Both the position numbers and the translations under genes were made by a program. The notes under the pieces were generated by a model that made no database searches, was not told where the DNA came from, and was given only the letters and a program-made list of their open reading frames with translations. 64,000 nucleotides of DNA, taken from the NCBI GenBank assembly GCA_002633025.1, contig NMRB01001208.1, positions 147,375 through 211,374 on the forward strand, written 5' to 3'. Each line of letters begins with the position of its first letter. Within the stretch, counting starts at the first letter, position 1. Shown piece by piece: positions 34,671-45,660 of the stretch. The DNA is from Notospermus geniculatus (Eukaryota; Nemertea; Pilidiophora; Heteronemertea; Lineidae).

Positions 34671-35912
34671 TTTGGAGGGAGAGGAAAGAACAGTGGCACA
34701 GATCTAATGGCGTTCATCATGTTCATCATCATCCTGGCAGATTGCTTAATACCAAACCAACTGAAACTCTAGACTGATGAGTTTATGGCATATCAAGTGT
34801 GACAAGACTTTTTCCTTTACAGCTTTGCACTTCATAAGGTGTGGGAGAGAAATGAATTTGGAGGGAGAAGAACAGACTTAGATCTCATGACATCATCCAG
34901 GCAGATTGCTTTCCAAACTGAAACTCCCAACTGATAAGTTTATGGTGTGTCAAGTATGAGAAAGGCTTTCGATTTCCAGTTTTACACTTCATAAGGTATG
35001 GGAGAAAAGAAATTAAAGAGGCACAGTATTTCTTCCGTATCCTGCGCTAAATATACCCGCATTAAGGGAGACCTCTATTGACAATAGTGTTGTTAAATTG
35101 CTGCTCATTTTATCAACCTTGCCCGAGGTAGTGTAAAGGCACTGCTCCACGTGACAGTTTTCTATCGAAAGTTTGCTGTCAGACAGCAATAATTGCTGTC
35201 ATACAGTCACTAGCTGAAAGAACTTCCACAGGATAGTCTTTGGACAGTTACTATCTGACAGCAAACTTTCGACAGAAAACTGTCACGTGGAGCAGTGCCT
35301 TTAGTCTTGTTCCTTAGGGTATCCACATATGCACTGTATTGTAATCATACATTCTCCAACACTTGGGCAAAAGGCAAATCTACAGTACTGGAGACTGACA
35401 CAATCACCACTAGTGGCACCAGCTGTCGACAAAAAGTTGGATGTTGGACAAAAATTTGGAGGGAGTGAACATAACTGTGACACAGGTCGTATTGGCGTTC
35501 CTCATCGTGGCAGATTAATACCAAACCAACTGAAACTCTAGCTGATGAGTTTATGATGTATCAAGTGCGACAAGACTTTTTCTACAGCTCTGCACTTCAT
35601 AAGGTAGGCCTATGCGAGAGAAATGAAATTTATTTGCAGGGAGAGACAGAACAGTGTAGACCAGGAGCCCGCAATGGTCAGGGTAGCTGAAAAGCGAACC
35701 AATTTTCTCTTGCGTAACATTGCTACTTGTATATCACTGTTTATCAATATGGAAGTGGCACAGATCTCATGGCAGACATCATCCTGGCAGATTGCTTTCC
35801 AAACCAACTTCAACGCCAACTGATAAGTTTTAAGTGTATCAAATATGACAAAGGTTTTCCCTTTACAGTTTTACATTTCACAAGGTATTACAGAGAAATA
35901 AAATTAAAAGTT
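34671..35912. repeat. four-copy ~160-280 base repeat array with conserved splice-like motif
   Basis: Diverged direct copies at 34671-34854, 34857-35017, 35455-35632 and about 35632-35912 share TTTGGAGGGAG, CCTGGCAGATTGCTT, AACTGAAACTC and CTGATGAGTTTATG. Each ends with a pyrimidine tract plus AG, a 16-mer (C/T)T(C/T)T(A/G)CA(C/T)TTCA(T/C)AAG, then GT. A 170-base MITE lies between copies two and three. I do not recognise the family. Confidence 0.75.
35136..35301. mobile_element. 166-base TA-flanked hairpin MITE
   Basis: Arms AAGGCACTGCTCCACGTGAC... on both strands extend about 50 bases, with TA at each edge (35134-35135 and 35302-35303). The TA duplication suggests a Tc1/mariner-group element. 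Confidence 0.8.
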
Positions 35913-37860
35913 CGGAAAGTTTCATTTGGACACCAACAAGCGCTTTCATCATCTTGCTCATTCTTTCGCCAGAACTCAAAAGCAGAGCAAGATTCTGAAA
36001 TGTATTCACCTCATGCTGTGGGGCTTAACAGACTGAATGAAAAGGGATCAACTTACCATGGAAGCTTGTCGTGACTGTAAAAGGAGACGACCGAGTGGTC
36101 TATTCAATCACTAGCAAATGTTCTTTCAAGTTTTCAGCCCACTTTTGGGGCTTACCTTGGGCGGTATAGAAACCTGACAAGATGCAAACCAAGATGTCAC
36201 ATTTCTTCAACCCACATGTTTCTTTCCCACTTCAAAGTCAACAAGCAACCGAATTAAAGTGTCAATCAGCTTAGCAAGGAAGACTTCCTTAATTGTATTA
36301 TCATGAAATTGCACCCCGAGACAGAGTTACTTTTTTCTGACATGTCTACCATTTTTTCACAAGGAAAATGGTATGTCTCGGCGAGCGCTAATTGAGAACG
36401 GATGGCACAACTGTAATGAAGTTGGGAACTAAATCAGAAGAGGAGTAACAAGCCTAGACACGCCAAAAAAATCTTTTCAAATCCCCAGGGTTGTGGCCCT
36501 CTCAAAGGATAGCAAATTTTTTTATCACTGGAGACAAAAATATCCACTTGCCTCACAGCACCACACATAAGGAGATGACTGCACACACTTGCTGGTGACA
36601 AGAAGAGATCTCTGATCGACAAGTCGGCACCACCTTGAGTCCGCACATGCAGGAGACAACGAATATCTATGTTTGACTTTCGGAAATAACTACCGGAGAC
36701 TGTTCTTCCACTGTTCTTCCAAAGTATCTGCCAAATAATAGTAAATGGTGAAGATCGCTCTATTTGAATCATTCAACAGCATCCAGCTACGATGAGATGC
36801 CCGAACAACATCTTCAAAGATACAGGACACTACCGGTACTCTAAATTGCCACCAATTGAATTCAATCGCTCATTCTATGGGAAACTGATCAAGCTTGGTA
36901 AATGATTAGGAAGGTTAAAAGTCCATCCATTCCTGGTAGAACAATTACGACCGAGGGATGATGAATTATTCATTTCAATGGCATCTTGGTTTGTGAATAA
37001 GTAAAGAGGTTGTAGAACCATCAGAGAGGGACGCCCAGGGAGTAAGATTGATCGTGGCAGAAGATGAAGATGAAGAAACGTTCCCATCAGCAATGTTAAT
37101 AGGGAGTGCACGATGCTAACATGGCTAGGACATGCTTCAGGATGTGTCTTCTAATCTAATCTACATACTGATGGAACCTTTAAGGCTAGCGCACATCACA
37201 CTTATGACTGGAGACAACTAAAGACATGTACGATTAAAAGTGTACCTATATTTACAAAGTTTTTCCAGTGTATTAATAATCAAAAAGAGATTGCAAGTAA
37301 ACTTAGCGTATTCATCCCAAATACACAGCACCGTCATATTCACAATTACCTATAGTTCACAAACATACACGTCACAAGTGCGATGTACGCCTGGCAACAA
37401 GTTATGTTTGGTACAACCTGCTGGAGCAAGTGCAGAGAGCCAACATTTTGGCTCTAGGATTTTCGATTTGAGTGACAAAGCTGGTTATGCCAGTAGGGAA
37501 AGATGTGTTCTATAAGTGCACCAAATCATATTGTCTAGACGGAACTGGTATGCCAGCTGCAAACAGTCAATTTTTTTACAATTGTTTCCTGGAAATTATG
37601 ATTCAGCCTGGGGCATAGGAAGAGACCAATATGTAAGCCTTTGTCAAGTATGCTCAGAAAATTTGCCATGGGCGTATTAAAGAAGATGATGTACCGTATA
37701 TTATAGTGAGAAAGACTTGTGAGTATGCCAACAGCAATAACATAGCCTAGACACTCCCTGAATGTAGTTCAAATCATGCTCATTTTGGTTTGATACAAGA
37801 TGTGACCAAGGGTAACATCTCCACCACCACCACGACGTCTATAGCTGCAGCGGTTAGAAA
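35913..37860. other. mostly unannotated stretch
   Basis: No supported gene. On the minus strand, 36057-36074 is an 18-base segment between CTCCTTTTACAG and GTAAGT that could be a microexon, but nothing links it to a gene. Open frames at 36434-36772 and 36875-37111 have no domain or splice support. Confidence 0.4.
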
Positions 37861-38052
37861 ATGCCAGTTACAGATTGTCACGCAGACACCACTGCTATGG
37901 TTTTACCCATTCTACTAAATAGTACGAGCTTAGCGGATTCGTCAGCTGAGCCAAAAACAACAAAACGAACAACAACGACGACAGGGATTAGCCGACTGGC
38001 TCTGTCCGCGGCACTACTAATGCTTCCAGTATTCTTTTTAATGGTTCCATGA
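37861..38052 (+). CDS. possible C-terminal exon of a cell-surface protein (weak)
   Basis: A 63-codon frame has a Thr/Lys run (PKTTKRTTTTTG) followed by a hydrophobic C-terminus (LALSAALLMLPVFFLMVP) and stop, the layout of a GPI-anchor signal. A possible acceptor (GTTACAG, about 37867-37873) precedes it. No other exon was found, and the stop lies in a recent 58-base tandem duplication, so this may be chance. Confidence 0.2.
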   Translation: MPVTDCHADTTAMVLPILLNSTSLADSSAEPKTTKRTTTTTGISRLALSAALLMLPVFFLMVP

Positions 38053-38130
38053 TACCATTGATTTCTGATAAGTACTAATGCTTCCAGTATTCTTTTTAAT
38101 GGTTCCATGATACCATTGATTTCTGATAAG
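38015..38130. repeat. perfect 58-base tandem duplication
   Basis: 38015-38072 and 38073-38130 are identical (TACTAATGCTTCCAGTATTC to TTTCTGATAAG). Perfect identity implies a very recent event or an assembly artefact. Confidence 0.9.
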
Positions 38131-38186
38131 GCAGTATTTCTTTCTTACCCTAAGACACGGTAGATTCATCACGGTTCAGTTTTGTA

Positions 38187-38458
38187 CAGTACGTTGCACG
38201 ATTGACCTCCCTTTATCTGCGTACCTTCTGCAGATGTCACGCGGAAGGTCTACGCTTCAGTGCATTGCGTATGGTACGGGTGCGTCACGCGTCTCTTCTG
38301 CATGACATCCACGCACAACAGGCAAATGACGTTACGTCGTCACTGCGTGCCTTCCATGACGGCACGCGACGTCCTTGGAAGATACGAGGAGTATGATGCT
38401 GCATGTGGTACATGGATCGTGCGCAGTGCGGAAGGGAGGTCAATTGTGCAACGTCCTG
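38187..38458. mobile_element. 272-base TA-flanked MITE (CAGTACGTTGCAC family), copy 1
   Basis: Inverted termini CAGTACGTTGCACGATTGAC and CAGGACGTTGCACAATTGAC (minus strand) sit between TA dinucleotides. The inside is rich in short palindromic words such as GTCACGCG and TACGTCGTCA. Sister copies are at 57095-57366 and 57484-57751. Confidence 0.85.
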
Positions 38459-39204
38459 TACATTCGACGACGGCTGCTGGGACTAAGTACATTTTAACAG
38501 CCACATTAATGGTCATCAGTGACTACTAATTACAGCCTCAGGATTATCTGGGGGAAAGGCAAGATGTGACCAACCAGAAAACAAGGGTTACAGGTCTCAA
38601 CAGCAACACATTAGATGAAGATTGCTTCTCTGAGATAATCCTTCATTAATCCAACAACAGTAATCATGTTTCTACAGTTTCGAGAAAGGATTAGTTTTTG
38701 ATTGAATCGCAAGAAGCAGGTTCTTACACATACATGTATGAAGGACCCAGAATGACCTCATCACGATAGCTGAGAACTGGCCAAACACACTGAATCGTTG
38801 TCTCCAATTTTTTCAGATGCTTGGAAAGTCACTCCTGACATGCAGCTGTTTTGGTAATCCAATAGACAATTCCCAAAATGACAAATCTGAACTCGATCTG
38901 TGGATATCCGGGGCCTCCTACATGTGGAACAATGAGCCTCTTTTGGAACCATGACATGCACTCCATTTGACGTCATTACATTGTCACACGGCATGTCTCT
39001 TGCATGCGTCATGATGTTGATTTCAACTCTTGGAGAACTTTTGAAGATGAGGCTGATTGTGCTAGACACCCCAGATATGCTCAGGAATGCGAAATTGGGA
39101 TTTGTCTTTTGCACAATGAGGAGGGCGATTTTTTGTTTATCCCGACAGGTCGGTTGGTGCTGCAAGCGAAGTGACCTTAGTGATGTCATAGACATAATTT
39201 TAGG

Positions 39205-39420
39205 TGCTGACATTGCGTCATGAAAAAGTGACCTGTACATTTTTCTATAGTAATAATGAGACAAAACGTGTACATATTTGTCGGTATCACATTTCATCAT
39301 TTTAAGGAAAAAAGCAATGAAATTGGAAAAATTTTCATCTACTACAATGTAAGTTTTACTGTCGGGTGACCAAAACAAATGGGTTATTTTCATGCCAGAA
39401 GTAAATTGAAATACATGTAA
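39205..39420 (-). repeat. dispersed repeat shared with 50985-51230
   Basis: The block containing CATTTTAAGGAAAAAAGCA and ATTTTCATCTACTACAA matches the reverse complement of 50985-51230. It accounts for part of a 255-codon minus-strand open frame (38761-39528), in which both copies can be read as (T/I)SGMK...SP..K.YI. It may be a decayed transposon-coding fragment. Confidence 0.65.
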
Positions 39421-39503
39421 CTTTAGAAAAGAAATTTCAGTCACAAGGCTCCCAGCGACGCCGTGTGGTGCTAATACGGCACCCTCTTCATTACATGGAA
39501 ATA

Positions 39504-40040
39504 CAGTAGAATCCGCGTAAGTCGTCACCGTCTAAGTCGGATTTTTTGTAACTCATCGATAAAACGAAAGTCCCAATTTTCTGTAACGTTAATTCCATTA
39601 AAACAAGAATCCTAAGTCGTCAGATATAAGTCGTCAAATCGCCTAAGTCGTCGCACAATGACGGGTCCCGTGTAACAGAAATTGCAGGTAATTCCTGTCT
39701 CTAAGTCGTCAGACATAATGGTTTCGTTAACGGGCAGGTGGACGTCGCAAGTAAGTTCAGTTCCACCCCCAGCACGGTCCTTTTTCCCATAATTTAGGCA
39801 GAAAGATTGATGGAGAGGGGGTTCCCTGCGATTGTCTTGCTGTTCCATCGCAGACGCAGATGATTCTCTGTGTATCTTATCTCGTCATTTTGCCGACATA
39901 GAATCATAAGTCGTCAAAATGACGATTTACACGCAAGTCGTCATTTTGACGACTTACGCCACGTATGCAATAGTCGTCATAACTCTAAGTCGTCACAAAA
40001 AGCTTGGTCCCGAGAGTGACGACTTACACGGATTCTACTG
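39504..40040. mobile_element. 537-base TA-flanked pogo/Tigger-like non-autonomous element
   Basis: Termini CAGTAGAATCCGCGTAAGTC and CAGTAGAATCCGTGTAAGTC (minus strand), with TA at 39502-39503 and 40041-40042. AAGTCGTCA or its complement occurs many times inside. CAGTAGAA-type ends with TA targets are typical of pogo/Tigger elements. No transposase is present. Confidence 0.8.
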
Positions 40041-40042
40041 TA

Positions 40043-41426
40043 GTTCTTTAATTTCCACAACACCATGAATTAAATAATGTTTAAAGACCTCTCCATTCAA
40101 CATAGAAGTACTGTCGACTGTATATAAACCAATAAAGCTCATGTTCATTATCGCCAATTGAGTACGGAGGAATTTATCATTTGTGGGCATAATTGCCAGC
40201 AAGGCATTCACACGATTACACTTCCACACTCAGTAAATGGGAGTTCTGTCACGTTTACATACTCATCATGCGAGGGAAGGACAACCACTGAGACATCACA
40301 TTTGACAGTATCTGAATCAGACATCTTGGCCTTGGGGTGTGTTGAGAATGATAAGGGCAAGTGAATCGATACGCGTTTCTTCGCTCGTCTGTGACATGGG
40401 GGAGAAATAGGATCACCATTATCTTCATAGAAGATACACGCTGCAGGGACTTCATACAGTGCCCAAAGATCACATGTGTTGCTGCGTTTTCATTGACAGC
40501 ACATTCTCGTTCCAGAAGTGACTAAGTCTGTCAAGCTAAGTCTGACGTATGAACTATGATATGCCGACAGCTCAAGAAAGTCTCAATTTCCACTTCATTA
40601 TCGTTAAAGAGACAGTCTGAATTTGTTCCCTACCAACAGTCTGTTACCCAATCTACTCCCTGCTTCTTGCAGCATGATTTATGATGCTCTTCGTGGACCA
40701 AACTGAATGCCCACCACACCTTCTTTTAATGTCTTCATCATGCAATTGTGGCATTTATTCCCACATGACATATTCAACAAATGTGTGTTAAAGGTCACCA
40801 TCTTCCTTGAATGGCAAACAATCTGTATGAACCAATTTAAGCACCAATTCCCAAGAACGTTCAAATCCCCATTGTGACCCTGCTGCACATGTATGCACTC
40901 CCACGAGAGTGCATCCTCCACAGCAGATGTTTATAATACCTCCCTCCCTTCATCTACTCAAACAAACATTTGCAAGCATATGAAGAGAAGCGAGACCAAA
41001 GCCCTTAATGGGAGAACAGTCGAGTGCAATGTGTCGCTAACTTCAGGCCTTTAGATTCCCCCAAAACGACGCCGTTATACGGTGTCGCCCAAATTCCCAC
41101 TACAAAATGTCCCCAAAATCGATGTCCCCAAATTCAGCCCCTCCAGAAAACAAAAACTCCATGAAGAAACAAAGTTTTGTCATTAAAGTTTTTCCCGAGA
41201 GCTAGAAGTGTAATAAATAGCTCTCCTGCAGTTTTCAAACATGAAGGACTGGATTTTCTTTATTTCTATGACTCTCATAACTACAAAACCCAGTCTCCTT
41301 GGTGGCCGATGGCTTCGAGATGGAGATGAATACGCGACGAAATGTCCCCAAAATAAGGTAACAAAAGTAGAGGGTGTCTGGACTTCAGGGGAATCTAAAG
41401 GCCTGAACTTAGCCTTGACATAGAAC
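40043..41426. other. unannotated stretch
   Basis: No exon, RNA gene or clear repeat structure was seen. Confidence 0.4.
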
Positions 41427-41611
41427 CGCCCCCATGGAGGATCCACGATTTCGGAAAAGAGGGGGTGCACTGCACTAGAAACATTGAAATCTTCATGCGG
41501 TGAATTTCAATGATTTGGTCCAAATTTCAGAATTTCACGGTAGATTTTACAGATTTGTTGGCAGAAAGGGGGCGTGCGCCGGGTGCGCCCCCCTTTGGAT
41601 CCGCGCCTTGA
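41427..41611. mobile_element. copy of the GCGGATCCACGATTT element
   Basis: GGATCCACGATTTCGGAAAA, GAAACATTGAAAT and TTTACAGATTTGTTGGC match 62387-62541 in reverse orientation. Its ends are more eroded and no target duplication is clear. Confidence 0.65.
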
Positions 41612-42873
41612 CCCATAGTTGAGGCAACCATCATGGTACAGAGGGCAGGTGTGAAGCTTCCCTACATGAGTTAGGCTACACAGCCATACACCAAAGTTGC
41701 AATTGTCAGGGTCCAGCTTCTCCTGTGGGTGATGGTCGGCATTGTTCACCACACACCAGGCTGTTGTTTTCTTTGAATCGAAGTCCTGACACTGACATTT
41801 TTGATGTAATAATATTGGAGGAGCTAGATCCCAGCGGTAAAGCCACGTCTCTGTGACCTTTTTACAACTGCAATTTTGGTGGTGTATTTCATGCCTTCCT
41901 GCTCACAACACTGACTGAAAACCAAACATCCCCACAATAACATGACAGCATCTATCTGACATTGCACGCCAATGGTGTCACATCCATCAACCTAACACTG
42001 AGATGACACATTACAATATTGAAAACCTGGCACTGAACAATACAGTATTGATGATCAATAGAAGAGAGGCTGAACTCAATACATAAGGGAGTAAGAATAT
42101 ACGTCGGTAGGCTATTGATTTACATCTTTGCTGAAAGGAAGCAACTGCTTTTTTACTCCAAAGGTCTAACTTGATCCACAGCAACATGGACGTACAGAAA
42201 ATAAAGGAGAAACCTCCACATTCATGGGGGTTTGCTTTTCTTCATCCACTCATACAAGCGTATGGAGGACTTAGCCCTGCTGAGGATGATGGTAACGGAG
42301 TTGGTGGCACGACACAAGGATGAGTAGGTGAAGATGCTTTTTCAGCCTAAGCCCCTTTCACACTGGACCTGCATAGAGTTGCATTGTGCGGCGTACCAAG
42401 TACATGTACACCGAAATTAGGCAGCGTACTCATGAAATAAATGTTACGCGCAGGATCGGCATAGTCCCTGAACCCACACACTAAGCGAAGTACGAACACT
42501 ACGCCCTTCCATACGTACGATTTTTCGCCGGACTGTTGTAGGGTAGCGTGTTTTGCGTAGGCGTTGCATACAGTAGCGTAGACTTGCCTAAAAACTGCAT
42601 ACTTTCTGCTTCCAGTGCTCTACATTGGATCATGCAGGAAATGTTTCTAAATTAATGAATTGATTTGCCTGCAGGAAAGGAAGGCATTCACGGCATCAAA
42701 CTGAACAATGCCACAAGTACATTGCAACGAATTTTGCAGAATTAGACAAAGAAATTTTCGGTACCCATTCAGCCAGCAACATTGCTGAGAGAAAACACGT
42801 ACACACTGTACGGAAAAGTACAGGAAATTCCTGAGTTCAGAACAAAGTGATTAAAAAATGTGCATTGTAACAC

Positions 42874-43970
42874 GGCTTATGATACTTAACGAAATAACGA
42901 AATGACAACGAAATAACGAAATGTACGTGTTGAACTTGGGAGTAATCATTTCACTTGAGCCCAGCATCAGTGTATTACTTTGGTAACAGGCGAAATCAGT
43001 GAGCGTGCAGTGACACATGTCCGCGGTTGTCAAACTAAATTAGGCCTACCTCAGCAGGAAGACAAACAATCCATAAACCATAATCGTTTGAGGTCAACCG
43101 CCTCAGCATCCATAGGGCCATTTGTTCCATCCTAGGAAGTAACGTATTTTAGCAGACGATAAATATGTCGGTGTCTTTTCTGCCGTGTAGGCCTATTCTG
43201 TTATCCTTTGCATTTTATCAGGTATAAGGCCTCTTTGGTATGTTTATATGATTGCATTTATTAAAATGGCAATAGGCCTATTATAATTTTGAGAATCGGT
43301 GAGCTTAGGTTCGTTCAGAAAGTAATGAAAATAATACCGAGAATTGAAATCCTGAGGTGTTATGTAACCAAAATTACTTTGTCAATAATCTTATTAGAAG
43401 ATCTAGGCCTATGGTGAAATAAGTGCTTGCACTTTTTGCACGAGTGTACATAATGTCTACATGCCCACCTCCCCCCTCCCCCATCATAGCACCACTCACA
43501 CAAACTGGCCATGGCCCACAGTTTCCTCTGTTGCATACTGAAATTCCTTGAACTCTAGTCAAAAAGGACCTCAGTCATAAGTAGATCCGTTTTACGATAA
43601 AGGCATCCTGAGAACATCAGGGGTTCTTACTCCTCGCTCCCTTCGTCATCGCACACAAACTGCGGTGACGAAGGGAGCGAGCAGTATAAAGAACCCCCGA
43701 TATTCTCAGGATGGATAAAGGTCACCCAATGACCCTTGAAAGAAGTGCCGTAACCCACGTTTTACTAATAAAAACCCTTGCCCTATCATGTAATGAATGC
43801 TCCCGACAAGGTGAATATCACAGGAAATCCAACCTTGTTCTGTCAGTACAGAAAAACAATAATGTAGGTCAATGGTATACATCGGGTGATGCGGCCTAAT
43901 TCGGGACGAGATTGGCATTTCGTCATTTCGTTATTTCTTTATTTCGTCATTTCGTTAAGTATAATAAGCC
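42874..43970. mobile_element. 1097-base inverted-repeat transposon present only in copy 1
   Basis: Ends GGCTTATGATACTTAACGAA and GGCTTATTATACTTAACGAA (minus strand), followed inward by ACGAAATAACGAAATGAC-type words. TTGTAACAC flanks it (42865-42873 and 43971-43979). Copy 2 has a single TTGTAACAC at the equivalent place (about 46735-46743), a clean empty site. Nine-base duplication suggests a Mutator- or Merlin-like element. It is non-autonomous. Confidence 0.92.
43604..43713. mobile_element. 110-base hairpin MITE nested in the 1.1-kb element
   Basis: Arms CATCCTGAGAAC.. through CTCCCTTCGTCA pair across a loop of about 10 bases. GATAAAGG flanks both sides exactly (43596-43603 and 43714-43721). 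The eight-base duplication fits hAT- or P-like mobilisation. Confidence 0.88.
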
Positions 43971-44315
43971 TTGTAACACACTTTCAGACAACCATTGACA
44001 ACCTGAGATTCCTTGTATCTCACTTAATTTTGTGTACGTGTGAACAGGAAGACGATGAATGAACTTTGCGCAAGTTGTCACAAAGTCACGGAAACCTCTC
44101 TCATTTCTTTATCAGCCAATCTGATTGCCACTGGCATCAGAAGGAACCACGAACAGTGAATTGAAACGCACGCAATGGCAAATCAGGCATGTCAGGTACC
44201 GCAATGATCTGTCAGAATTCATTGAGCCGGATGTACCTATTGAAACATGTAGGGTACATTTAACCCCTCACATTCCTAAGTCAAACTTGAAAACACCTCG
44301 AATATACGGTACCCA

Positions 44316-44339
44316 AACACACACACACACACACACACA
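44316..44339. repeat. (AC)n microsatellite
   Basis: About twelve AC units. The matching site in copy 2 (near 47087) is shorter, as expected of two alleles. Confidence 0.9.
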
Positions 44340-44572
44340 AATAAGCATTCCACTACCCTCAGTCCCAAAGCACTTGTATGAAAATGGATAGAGAATCTTT
44401 CTAGGAGAAAGGTACAGTGTATCACCAAGATACCACAATCTGAATCAATAGTTTTGGCTCCAGGGCCATTTTTGTGGAGCTAAGTCTGAGAATCCTAAAT
44501 TAACAATATCGCCGAACCATAAATTCAGCATGATCTATAGGGGCCTTAACTTTTGCTTTACAAAATAAGATA

Positions 44573-44739
44573 CAGTATTAAGGACACCTCTGGGACTGAC
44601 AAATACTGTCCTGAATTGAGAGGTGTCCTGATTACAGAGGTCAAAATGAATAGAAATGGTCAATTTGGGACTGAACTTTGGTGTCCTTAATAGAGAGGTG
44701 TCCTCCTGGCAGAGGTGTCCGCTAAGGGAGGTTCCACTG
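44573..44739. mobile_element. 167-base TA-flanked MITE (copy 1)
   Basis: Ends CAGTATTAAGGACACCTCTG and CAGTGGAACCTCCCTTAGCG (minus strand), with TA at 44571-44572 and 44740-44741. Pogo/Tigger-like termini. Its counterpart in copy 2 is 47338-47504. Confidence 0.75.
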
Positions 44740-45442
44740 TAGATAGACATTTGACAATGTTTGAAGCTTCATAACCCTCTTGGATCTTAAGCTTATATAC
44801 TGCGGGGTGGAGTCCACGACAGGCTATAGTCCACCTGCGTGGGGTCTTCCTGGCATAGACACTCAGGTACAAGGGACCACGGCTTTGAGCCTCATCTGAC
44901 AGACTCTAATTGGTTATGTCATTCTTTCCCTCCAAACCATCAAAACTCTGAGCCAGCAAACACCATCGACAGAGTGAGACCCTGATATTGATGGTCAACA
45001 GCGCTGTCAAAGGAGGACTCCATTATCTTTGTAGAGGAGAAGGCTCCTTGATCACTAATCTTACTCCATCAAGACAGCAGCTGTACCTTTGACCTTTCAT
45101 TGCTGTGCCCCCCCCCCCTCCCGCCATAGTCCGCAGACAAGAAATCAACAAAATGGTGAATGATTGATGGATCAGCAGTTACCATTGTTTTCCTCAATTT
45201 CCTTTAAATTGACATGGCCGTCTTCGATATCAGATCAGAGAGGCAATGGCGCATGATCTAACACAGAAATCCTATCAAGAATTTCTTATACAGAAGAGTC
45301 GCATCATGGGGTTTCAATTATTCCGATTACCATGATCATCATGAATAAAGAGGAACTGATACCACAACAACATGGCAGGATTTACGACAAATGGTCTGCA
45401 TGGTTTATTGTGCCGCATGGTGAATATCTAATGGCAAACTGG

Positions 45443-45660
45443 AGAAAGAGGCATACAATGCAAGCAAAAAATCTCATGGTTCTAGCTAGCAGAATTCAGG
45501 AGACATGGCCAAAAGAACGTTTTCGCAAAGTGCCCCCTCCAGGCCAGAATGTACAAGTTTCGGTCCAGAGACAGTTTTTACCAGGTAAAGCCCACCTGTA
45601 GGCTACAACAAGTTTCAAATTTCTAAGTCAAGAGGTTAAGAAACGTGTCGCCCACGTTCA
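45443..45660 (+). repeat. GCTCACCT-family repeat module (copy 1)
   Basis: GGTTCTAGCTAGCAG.TTCAGG, GGCCAAAAGAA, CAGGCCAGAATGTA and GTTTCGGTCCAGAGA match 59449-59570 and recur in copy 2 at 48356-48573. The 89-codon open frame crossing it (45332-45601 and 48245-48514) is repeat-derived. Confidence 0.75.

Noticed and set aside
36057-36074. 18-base minus-strand microexon between strong splice sites
   Set aside because: No flanking exons in phase were found, so it cannot be tied to a gene; chance is likely in 64 kb.
38761-39528. 255-codon minus-strand open frame, the longest continuous frame in the window apart from gap artefacts
   Set aside because: No recognisable domain, no splice context, and about 220 bases of it are a dispersed repeat found inverted at 50985-51230. 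Chance or transposon remnant is more likely.
45332-45601. 89-codon frame repeated identically at 48245-48514, looking like a duplicated gene
   Set aside because: It crosses a known repeat module (also at 59449) and is duplicated only because the whole segment is.
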